From positions 1-7,907 of the forward strand of contig JABABF010000220.1 of the NCBI GenBank assembly GCA_014238345.1: 7,907 nucleotides of DNA, given 5' to 3'. The position numbers and the translations under genes were made by a program. The DNA is from Gammaproteobacteria bacterium. Its GTDB lineage: Bacteria > Pseudomonadota > Gammaproteobacteria > JABABF01. Shown here piece by piece: positions 1 to 4,732 of the stretch. A model generated the notes under the pieces. That model had not been told where the DNA came from. It searched no databases and was given only the letters and a program-made list of their open reading frames with translations. Positions within the stretch are counted from its first letter, which is position 1, and each line of letters starts with the position of its first letter.

Positions 1-1
1 C

Positions 2-151
2 GAACTGCGCACCGATCCGGTGGTCACGGACGGCACGCTCACGACCTCGCGCGGTCCCGGTACCGCCATGGACTTCGCCCTGAGCCTGGTGGAGCTGCTC
101 ACAAGCCGGGAGCAGCGCGCCACCCTTGCTAGCCTATCACGAAATTGTTGA
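2..151 (+). CDS. DJ-1/PfpI superfamily protein, C-terminal end only
   Basis: The window opens inside this gene; only the last 49 codons and the TGA are present. The peptide carries the run VVTDGTLTTSRGPGTAMDF, which matches the conserved C-terminal strand-loop-helix of DJ-1/YajL/PfpI-type proteins (typically 'DG.LITS.GPGTA..FAL.LV..L'). The nucleophilic cysteine and its surrounding residues lie upstream, outside the window, so activity cannot be judged. Family members are small cytosolic proteins linked to oxidative-stress or glyoxal protection. The tail after the final helix (REQRATLASLSRNC) is unremarkable in length, but the bases after the stop look unlike the gene, so the junction with the accessory region may lie close to here. 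The family call is firm; the exact subfamily cannot be decided from this fragment. Confidence 0.85.
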   Translation, partial: ELRTDPVVTDGTLTTSRGPGTAMDFALSLVELLTSREQRATLASLSRNC

Positions 152-600
152 TAGAAATGGTGCGGTGCAGCATTCACAAGGCCCTAATCCTGAAGGGGCT
201 GTCCGATCAAGTGCTCGCTGTCCGGCCTCTGCCCCCTCCCATGCCGCCTTGGGAGACTCCAAGCCGGGCGACTGGAATGGACCGGCGCGGCACAAGCTTG
301 AGTCCGCCGCTCTCACCTGGCTGCGGGAGCACTGCCCGGGCACACCCGTGAGTGCGGGTGGTGCGGGTGGCGCACTACGACGGGCATCGCCTCACACCCC
401 CAGCCCTGATGCGCCTGGGCGCGCTGGCAAGCCCGCGCTGAGCCGCGAGGTGGCGTTCGGCGGCTGGTGTGGTAAGCGCGCGTTGCGTGAAAAGATGACA
501 GGGCTGCCACCACAAGGTGCAGCGAAAGCAATGTAGCAGGGGACACCGGGCTTCCTGCTAGACCTCGCGCAGGGCCAAGGGGGTCTTTAAGGAAAGAAAA
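152..600. other. Gene-poor stretch with a possible decayed coding region
   Basis: No open frame here looks like an intact gene. One plus-strand frame stays open from 126 to 536 but its composition is poor in hydrophobic core residues. A short patch around 292-345 reads KLESAALTWLREHCPGTPV, and a neighbouring frame (about 356-410) then reads like protein (RVVRVAHYDGHRLTPPALM). This is what a gene with a frameshift would look like. A perfect 9-bp tandem repeat (GTGCGGGTG at 352-360 and 361-369) sits between the two patches. I do not recognise a family, and high GC alone keeps frames open, so this stays a suggestion. A weak hairpin AGACC...GGTCT followed by TTTAA lies around 563-594. Confidence 0.25.
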
Positions 601-634
601 GCCGCCAAGACGTTCTTTAGAGCCGGTGGATGGT

Positions 635-729
635 GGGTGAATACCCTGAAAGCGGTATCAAGAGACCTTGACGGGGCCGCTTTCTGAGTATGCTCCGTAA
701 TCGAAAGGCCACACAATTATGGCTTTTTT
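635..729 (+). ncRNA. Candidate structured RNA (three successive hairpins)
   Basis: Three stem-loops follow each other. The first is GGGT (635-638) pairing with ACCC (643-646) around a GAAT loop. The second is a perfect 8-bp stem GAAAGCGG (648-655) with CCGCTTTC (677-684), enclosing an inner 5-bp stem TCAAG (658-662)/CTTGA (667-671) capped by AGAC. The third is the terminator-like stem at 704-727. This layout resembles a small RNA or a transcribed leader ending in intrinsic termination. I do not recognise a known riboswitch or RNA family and see no clear promoter, so the call rests on structure alone. Confidence 0.3.
704..729 (+). terminator. Intrinsic terminator-like hairpin
   Basis: AAAGGCCA (704-711) pairs with TGGCTTTT (720-727) through 8 pairs including one G-T wobble. 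The loop is 8 bases and the descending arm runs into six consecutive T residues (724-729). This is the expected form of a Rho-independent terminator on the plus strand. It would insulate the downstream small-gene pair from upstream transcription. The minus strand also has an A/T-rich flank, so it may act in both directions. Confidence 0.5.
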
Positions 730-772
730 GGCCGTTTTCCGTTACAATTGTGCAAAACTGTCTTAGTAGTAT

Positions 773-809
773 GCCCTAGGGGGTATTGTGTGCAAGCCCT
801 AGAGGGTAT
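773..809. promoter_or_regulatory. Two palindromic C/G-tract repeats, candidate operator
   Basis: GCCCTAGGGGGTAT (773-786) and GCCCTAGAGGGTAT (796-809) differ at one position and start 23 bp apart, roughly two helical turns. Each is a pseudo-palindrome: a C-tract, a TA centre and a G-tract, followed by TAT. This form resembles operators of CsoR/RcnR/FrmR-type repressors, but that is an inference from shape only. They lie about 160-190 bp upstream of the gene at 967. A weak -10-like TATGTA (807-812) overlaps the second site. No metal-handling gene is visible in the window. Confidence 0.35.
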
Positions 810-966
810 GTACCTAGGCTGTCAGATGGAAGATATTTAGAAGACATTTGGAGGCGATCGGACGCGCCGCCTGACTTGGCGCATGTGGTCGCTCGTTTCA
901 CTTACTCAGTACAACAGCAACGCCCGAACAATTTTAATTTTAAGGAGCTAACAGGAGGTTGATAGG

Positions 967-1224
967 ATGATGCATAGAAGGCAGAAATCCACCCAAGAGC
1001 AAGAGTTGGCGGAGCGGAGGCGCATGCAGGGTCTGATGAGGGAGACGATCAAGGAGGGGAAGAAAACCGTCAAGGAAATGAGGGCGAAGGCGGAACTGTT
1101 GAGGAGGGGGGCCGATGAACTTCTGGCCCTCCGGGACCCCAAGCAGCAAGCAGCCTCTTGCAGTGCGGAGAGCAGCGAGGAGGAATCGTCGCCCCTGATG
1201 GCGGCCTCGTCAAGGGGGCGGTAG
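967..1224 (+). CDS. Small charged helical protein of unknown function
   Basis: An 85-residue protein that I do not recognise. The start is well supported: AGGAGG at 953-958 stands 8 bases before the ATG at 967 (a second ATG follows at 970). Residues 1-60 are almost entirely Arg, Lys, Glu, Gln, Met and Leu with heptad-like spacing, predicting one long amphipathic helix or coiled coil. Residues 61-85 form a Ser/Glu/Ala-rich, probably disordered tail (SAESSEEESS). There is no signal peptide, membrane segment or catalytic motif. It lies 70 bases upstream of another helical gene on the same strand and probably shares a transcript with it. A strong inverted repeat overlaps its last codons and stop. 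The length, basic N-terminus and partner gene would suit an adaptor, nucleic-acid-binding or phage-type accessory protein, but none of these can be shown. Confidence 0.65.
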   Translation: MMHRRQKSTQEQELAERRRMQGLMRETIKEGKKTVKEMRAKAELLRRGADELLALRDPKQQAASCSAESSEEESSPLMAASSRGR

Positions 1225-1259
1225 AGGGTATTCCTCCTCGCACCCGCCCCCTTGACGAG
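1206..1259. repeat. Perfect 16-bp inverted repeat between the two small genes
   Basis: Positions 1206-1221 and 1244-1259 are exact reverse complements, 16 of 16, separated by 22 bases. The left arm covers the last codons of the gene at 967 and the TAG (1222-1224) opens the loop. In RNA this would be a very stable GC-rich hairpin. The loop holds a smaller GAGG/CCTC pairing. No T-tract follows the right arm, so it is not a standard intrinsic terminator. It may protect the 3' end of the first message, or reduce read-through into the gene at 1295. Confidence 0.8.
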
Positions 1260-1294
1260 CGTCTACGTTCTCTCTCGGACTCTTCCTTAGCTTA

Positions 1295-1735
1295 ATGAGC
1301 ATGGGGGGGTCTCTATCTGACGGTTCCTGGTTTCTGTATTTCTGGGCGTTACTAGAGGAAGAAAGTGGGCTGCTCGCGCTTATTGTATCGCTGATGTGCG
1401 TGCTGTCTGCAATACAGCACGCCGGGAGGCTGGCGACGCTGGAGGCTGGCGTGAAGGATATGAGGACAGAAATTATGGAGAAGATAGGGGAGGTGATAGA
1501 TGGATGGAAAGAACGGGAGGAAAAGGCCGATAAGCTATTGTTCAAAAAGGGTAAAGTGCTTAGTCAGGTAGATCATGGAAGTGCCGTAGATAATAGAAAG
1601 AACGAGAAGTTGGCCAAGCGGATGGGGAACGATGCCGATCGGATTGAGAACGATGCCGATCGGACGAAGAGCGATATTGATCGGCTGGGGCGCGATCTCA
1701 AAGAATTAGGGGAAGAGATCAAGAAGATGCATTAA
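1295..1735 (+). CDS. Single-pass membrane coiled-coil protein of unknown function
   Basis: A 146-residue protein that I do not recognise. Residues 11-42 are hydrophobic except for an EEE cluster at 21-23; the best membrane helix is about 24-40 (SGLLALIVSLMCVLSAI). The rest is highly charged and heptad-like: one helix at about 45-80, a polar hinge at about 88-100, and a second helix at about 100-145. The second helix contains three seven-residue repeats (NDADRIE, NDADRTK, SDIDRLG). The likely topology is a membrane anchor with a cytoplasmic coiled-coil arm. The start is uncertain: neither ATG 1295 nor ATG 1301 has a Shine-Dalgarno sequence. TAGCTT at 1288-1293 is seven bases before ATG 1301, which could allow a leaderless start. 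The gene follows the 967 gene and is probably functionally linked to it. Holin-like or stress-sensing membrane roles are possible but unsupported. Confidence 0.65.
   Translation: MSMGGSLSDGSWFLYFWALLEEESGLLALIVSLMCVLSAIQHAGRLATLEAGVKDMRTEIMEKIGEVIDGWKEREEKADKLLFKKGKVLSQVDHGSAVDNRKNEKLAKRMGNDADRIENDADRTKSDIDRLGRDLKELGEEIKKMH
1627..1685 (+). repeat. 21-bp in-frame repeats encoding heptads
   Basis: A 17-base block starting at 1627 recurs identically at 1648, and a degenerate third copy starts at 1669. The 21-base period equals seven codons and generates the NDADR-type heptads of the coiled coil. The two first copies are identical in DNA, not only in protein, which suggests recent local duplication. 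Each of the two identical copies carries a CGATCG hexamer. Confidence 0.8.
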
Positions 1736-1945
1736 ATTGCTGGATGTGCTTCTGAGTATTATCCGGTCATACCATATCCCGCCCGATCGCCCAGACGCGA
1801 GTGATGCCCCTCCGCCTAAGTGCCCCGGCCTAGACGCATTGCAAGCGTCTTGTGAGCGGCTGTCTGGCTTCCCAGCAGAGTTGATTTGTTGGCAGGTGGT
1901 GACTTACGCTGTGGCTCGTCATGACTTCCGGCACCTCAACACCCC
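1736..1945. other. Short stretch without a supported gene
   Basis: A plus-strand frame opening with TTG at 1737 stays open to 1970 (77 codons). It begins two bases after the TAA of the preceding gene but has no ribosome-binding site, and I see no known family in it. It reads somewhat like protein near its end (ERLSGFPAELICWQVVTYAV), so it may be the 5' part of a broken gene. A 6-bp hairpin AGACGC/GCGTCT (1832-1837 with 1845-1850) lies inside it. I would not annotate it as a gene without homologues. Confidence 0.3.
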
Positions 1946-2225
1946 ATGTTTGCCGGATTGCAGACAGTAGACGCCTTCCCGCTCCCGCAACGCCTGACAG
2001 CAGCCGCCTGCCTGTTCCTGTACTGCGCCCAGGGGCGCGAGGGTGCGCGGGGGGTTCGGGGGGTGACCGTAGAGCATCTGAACCGGCATTACCCCCCGGA
2101 CGGGCTGGTGCAGCTGTCTCCACTGGGCGAGCTGGTGGCGTTGGAGGCACACTTGGGGACTGGCGGCTGCCCGAGAATGGACGAGGATGGCGACTACCTG
2201 CGCCAGGAGGCCGCCCCTCTGTTGC
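1946..2225 (+). pseudogene. Truncated copy of the small gene next to the transposase
   Basis: This frame opens with ATG 1946. It encodes a block LNRHYPPDGL, then SPLGELVAL, then RMDEDGDY (2078-2197) that clearly matches the small minus-strand gene on the far side of the transposase gene: about 26 identical residues in roughly 37-40. The preceding residues (FPLPQRLTAAACLFLY) also resemble the other copy's TPFQVEWQHSACLLMA. After DGDY the similarity stops, and the frame soon runs into the 3' end of the opposing transposase gene, losing about 50 C-terminal residues seen in the other copy. The frame itself reads on to 2293, but that part is antisense to the transposase. The function of the family is unknown. 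Truncation is inferred; the break lies between 2197 and 2228. Confidence 0.55.
2078..2197 (+). repeat. Diverged inverted repeat, left arm
   Basis: This segment is homologous to the reverse complement of 4343-4453. The two arms share codon after codon (for example CCGGACGGGCTG in both) with small in-frame gaps. Protein identity is higher than base identity, as expected of two coding paralogues and not of a recent duplication. The arms face inward towards the transposase gene. Confidence 0.7.
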
Positions 2226-4178
2226 TCAGAAACCGCCTGGCCCGAAATCCACGCTCGTGTCGGTGCCCCTCTCAGTCTCCGGTTGCCGCTTGATTTCCGG
2301 TGGCTGCGGCCGCGGTTGGGGCCGGGCGGCAGGCTCCGGCTGTTGCGGAGTCCGCACTTCTTCCAGCGCCGCCTGAAGCCCCCGCTCCAGCAGCGTCTCT
2401 GGGTTCAGCGGTCGGACGGCCAGGCCGACTCGCATCGCGGGCGTATTCCCGTCCTTCCCCGCCAGGCTCCAGTTGTGCCATAGGCGGTAGATCGAGAGCA
2501 ATGCGGGCACCCGCCCAGGGTTGTACGGGTGGTAGACGTTCCATGCCCGTCCGAACGAAGCTGTCTGCCGGTGCCTGTCCAAGGTGTTGACCTTGTAGCG
2601 GACCTGCAGAAAGAAGCGATCTACCGCGTGCAGGGAGGCGAAAGCGTACCCGTGCACGGCGGCAGGATTCTCCTTCTCCGGGCCTTCTCCCGGCCGCCTG
2701 GTCAATCGGCAGACCTCCTTGTCGGGCTCAAACGCCGTCGGGCACGGATGGCGCAGCCAGCGGTCCCGCCAGGGTCCGCGCTCTGCCAGGCGCTGCGTTC
2801 CCAGTGCCGCCCGCACCAGCAGCCGCCTGGCCTCCAGTCCGTCGCAGTTGTGCTCGGCCTGCACGGCTCTCAGCAGCGCGCGGGAAGCTCCCGCCATCTC
2901 CTGCTTCCTCTTCGCCGTGAAACCTTTATCTATGCGCACGTAGAACGCCTCGCAGCGTCCATCCAGCACCCGGTCGTCAAACGCTGTCAGACAGGCCGCC
3001 CGCATCGCGCTCTCCTGCTCGAAGCAGTGCGTGACATGACGGGCGTGCTCTACCCGCTCGCGCAGCAGGCGAAAATGCGCATACAGCGTGATACCTTCCC
3101 GCACGACGGCCCCCTTGGACGGCTCCCTTCCGGATGTTTCCGGCTGCTCTACGTCGGCGCGGGCGGACGCTTCCCTGTAACGCTGCTCGGAAGATGCCCG
3201 GGCCGTCGCCCCCACGACCGGCTTTCCTTCCCCTGCAAGCTCGCCCGGCAGCCACACGCGGGCTTCTGCGCGATAGGCAGGGTGCTTGGCGTAATCTCCC
3301 GTCTGCTCGGCGGCCAGCGCCAGCCTCCCGGGCTCTACGTCCGGATCGTAGTTGACGTGAGCGCAGAGCACATACCCGGTCCCCTGGTCGGCCGTTACCA
3401 CGCTGTGCAGGACGATGTTCCGCCGGTCTTCCCGCTCGCTCCAGTTCACAGGGTAGACCTGCCGGTCGGTGCTCAACGTCAGCCGCCGTCCTCTCAGGGC
3501 TTCCGGCAACCCTTCCTCCAGTGCCGCCTGTGCTTCCAGCGCCTCTTCTTCGAATCGTCCGATCAGCTGATGCAGGCGGGAAAGCGATACTTCCAGAAGG
3601 CCGGACATGCGGGCGTAGGGGGTATGTGAGATCAAGCCTCGGAAAACCTTCCTCTCTTCCTTCTTCAATGGCCTCCGCGGACGACCCCTCGGGTTTCCCC
3701 CTGGACTCCACGTGGACCCGCAGGCACGGCACTGCAAGCGCTGCTTCCCCTGGGAGACCCCGAATTTAAGGTATCTGCTGCGCGGGCGGTACGGTCCCGG
3801 TTCCTGGCCGTCCGGCAACCCGTGGTTCCGGCAGGAGTCTTTCGGGCAGCCTTCTTTCTTACCGCCTCCGCCCTTCCTTGACCCGGCCTCACGCCTGCGC
3901 AGGCGCAGGACCTCCGCCTGCACGGCGGTATTCGATTTCAGCGGGATATTCTCGCTGCAAGACAAGCACTCCAAGCTTGGCTTGTTGGTCTTAGAGGCAT
4001 CGATCAGGTAGCTCCCGTCGTAGAAAGCCGATGGTCCTATCCCGTGCCTTGGCGGGGGCTTGGCCTCCGATTCAGGGTCCGGCCTGACGGCGAACTGCCT
4101 GCAAGCAGGATTCTTACAGCAGTTAACCTGCATGCCGCCTGCGGCTGGCGGGAGCCGGGCTGCCCCCTTGGGGTTCAT
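2226..4178 (-). CDS. Transposase-like protein with two zinc ribbons
   Basis: A 650-residue protein if read from ATG 4178, which overlaps the TGA of the upstream small gene as ATGA and suggests translational coupling. ATG 4133 (MQVNCCK...) is the alternative. The upstream ATG 4307 would overlap the small gene and adds a low-complexity Gly-rich leader, so it is unlikely. From 4178, ribbon 1 has C21-x4-C26 and C71-x2-C74; ribbon 2 has C111-x4-C116 and C150-x2-C153. A helix-turn-helix-like stretch follows at about 170-207. The core contains STDRQVYPVNWS (D238) and YVRIDKGF (D417), candidate acidic catalytic residues. A conserved-looking end follows (HGYAFASLHAVDRFF; YNP...IYRLWHNW...TPAMRVGLA), then a Pro-rich tail. 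From memory it resembles the 'insertion element protein' family with InsA-type zinc ribbons. The DDE assignment is inference. Confidence 0.7.
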   Translation of the reverse strand: MNPKGAARLPPAAGGMQVNCCKNPACRQFAVRPDPESEAKPPPRHGIGPSAFYDGSYLIDASKTNKPSLECLSCSENIPLKSNTAVQAEVLRLRRREAGSRKGGGGKKEGCPKDSCRNHGLPDGQEPGPYRPRSRYLKFGVSQGKQRLQCRACGSTWSPGGNPRGRPRRPLKKEERKVFRGLISHTPYARMSGLLEVSLSRLHQLIGRFEEEALEAQAALEEGLPEALRGRRLTLSTDRQVYPVNWSEREDRRNIVLHSVVTADQGTGYVLCAHVNYDPDVEPGRLALAAEQTGDYAKHPAYRAEARVWLPGELAGEGKPVVGATARASSEQRYREASARADVEQPETSGREPSKGAVVREGITLYAHFRLLRERVEHARHVTHCFEQESAMRAACLTAFDDRVLDGRCEAFYVRIDKGFTAKRKQEMAGASRALLRAVQAEHNCDGLEARRLLVRAALGTQRLAERGPWRDRWLRHPCPTAFEPDKEVCRLTRRPGEGPEKENPAAVHGYAFASLHAVDRFFLQVRYKVNTLDRHRQTASFGRAWNVYHPYNPGRVPALLSIYRLWHNWSLAGKDGNTPAMRVGLAVRPLNPETLLERGLQAALEEVRTPQQPEPAARPQPRPQPPEIKRQPETERGTDTSVDFGPGGF

Positions 4179-4629
4179 TCCGCCACCAACGGGCGGCCCC
4201 CGATCGATACCGCCTCCCAGCCGGACTCCCGCCTCCAGCGCGCCACGAAGTCCACCACCATGTGAATCGCCGTCCACAAGTCCATTGCCTCGTCCCAGTC
4301 CGGCCACGGCGGCGGCGGGTACTCCGTGTCACGGGCGGGCCCGTAGTCCCCGTCTTCGTCCATCCGGTCGCAGGCTTCCGGGTGCCCGCCCAGCGTGACC
4401 AGGTCGCCCAAGGGCAATAGACTGGTCAGCCCGTCCGGGTAGTGGCGGTTGAGGAAGACCGCAGTTTCCACGGGCGTTTCCTTGCCCGGAAGCAGTACAG
4501 GCCCGCCCACCCGTCAGGTGTCTCCGCCATCAACAGGCAGGCCGAATGCTGCCACTCAACCTGGAACGGGGTTTTGCCCGGGCGGATGGTGCCTATGCGA
4601 TTGGGCGGGAATGTTGGTGTGAAGGACAT
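4175..4629 (-). pseudogene. Small gene upstream of the transposase, with one frameshift
   Basis: Two minus-strand frames together give one protein of about 151 residues. The first runs from ATG 4629 (MSFTPTFPPNRIG...) to about 4480 (...DGWAGLYC). The second, one base off, continues with ETPVETAVFLNRHYPDG, RMDEDGDY and a Trp/acid-rich end (WPDWDEAMDLW...) to the TGA at 4177-4175. The truncated copy at 1946 matches residues on both sides of the shift in a single frame, which argues that one base has been lost here. A GTG at 4510 could alternatively start a shorter 111-residue protein in the second frame. The promoter is a perfect TATAAT seven bases before ATG 4629, so the message would be leaderless. 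The stop overlaps the transposase start. The family is unknown to me; its position suggests an accessory protein of the element. A sequencing error is also possible. Confidence 0.5.
4343..4453 (-). repeat. Diverged inverted repeat, right arm
   Basis: This is the partner of 2078-2197, read on the minus strand. It encodes LNRHYPDGL...PLGDLVTL...RMDEDGDY. Compared with the left arm it lacks one Pro codon and has a short in-frame gap before the Cys. Confidence 0.7.
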
Positions 4630-4636
4630 GAGGTGC

Positions 4637-4642
4637 ATTATA
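4637..4642 (-). promoter_or_regulatory. TATAAT -10 box, leaderless start of the minus-strand operon
   Basis: On the minus strand, TATAAT is followed by seven bases and then ATG 4629. Transcription usually starts about seven bases after the -10 box, so the 5' end would fall at or one base before the start codon. No clear TTGACA-like -35 box is seen 16-18 bp upstream, and there is no ribosome-binding site before the ATG. Confidence 0.55.
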
Positions 4643-4670
4643 CCCCCCAAAGCGGGCACTGGCATGAAGA

Positions 4671-4685
4671 AAGAACTAAGTTCTT
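4671..4685. promoter_or_regulatory. Dyad AAGAAC-TAA-GTTCTT between divergent promoters
   Basis: Six-base arms (4671-4676 and 4680-4685) are perfect complements around a three-base centre. The site lies between the two divergent -10 boxes, about 30-36 bp from each, where a dimeric regulator could affect both operons. No regulator gene is visible in the window. Confidence 0.4.
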
Positions 4686-4699
4686 CGCAACGTATATAC

Positions 4700-4710
4700 C
4701 CTGATTCAGG
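4700..4710. promoter_or_regulatory. Perfect palindrome CCTGA-T-TCAGG at the -35 position
   Basis: Five-base arms around a single T give an 11-base palindrome overlapping the expected -35 region of the R-M promoter (about 4698-4703). R-M genes are often controlled by a protein bound here. Whether it is an operator or chance cannot be told from one copy. Confidence 0.35.
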
Positions 4711-4720
4711 ACGGATGGTT

Positions 4721-4726
4721 TATAAT
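4721..4726 (+). promoter_or_regulatory. TATAAT -10 box, leaderless start of the R-M gene
   Basis: A consensus TATAAT is followed by six bases and ATG 4733, placing the predicted transcription start on the A of the start codon. No Shine-Dalgarno sequence precedes ATG 4733. This supports 4733 as the start, since ATG 4715 lies upstream of the -10 box and would not be in this transcript. Confidence 0.6.
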
Positions 4727-4732
4727 ACGCCG

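Larger units (their letters stand above)
2200..4642 (-). mobile_element. Insertion-sequence-like element, ends not resolved
   Basis: The transposase-like gene and the coupled small gene upstream form a two-gene minus-strand unit that plausibly moves as one element. The left limit must lie after 2197, where similarity between the flanking small-gene copies ends. The right limit is near the small gene's promoter. I could not find convincing terminal inverted repeats or a target-site duplication. An 8-bp GGCCGCCC/GGGCGGCC pair (2211-2218 and 4191-4198) is short enough to be chance in such GC-rich DNA. The limits given are therefore approximate. Confidence 0.4.

Noticed and set aside
126..536. 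136-codon plus-strand frame after the DJ-1 gene
   Set aside because: It overlaps the end of the DJ-1 gene, has no ribosome-binding site and low-complexity composition; kept only as a possible decayed region.
2529..3629. Long plus-strand open frame of 366 codons inside the transposase gene
   Set aside because: It is the antisense of a clearly conserved protein in GC-rich DNA, where stop codons are rare on the opposite strand; it shows no family motifs.
4179..4307. Transposase start at ATG 4307
   Set aside because: It would place 43 Gly-rich residues in front of ATG 4178 and overlap most of the well-conserved end of the upstream small gene; starts at 4178 or 4133 fit better.
4442..4732. N-terminal extension of the R-M gene frame to 4442
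   Set aside because: The extension is antisense to the small minus-strand gene, has no protein-like pattern, and a perfect -10 box lies just before ATG 4733.
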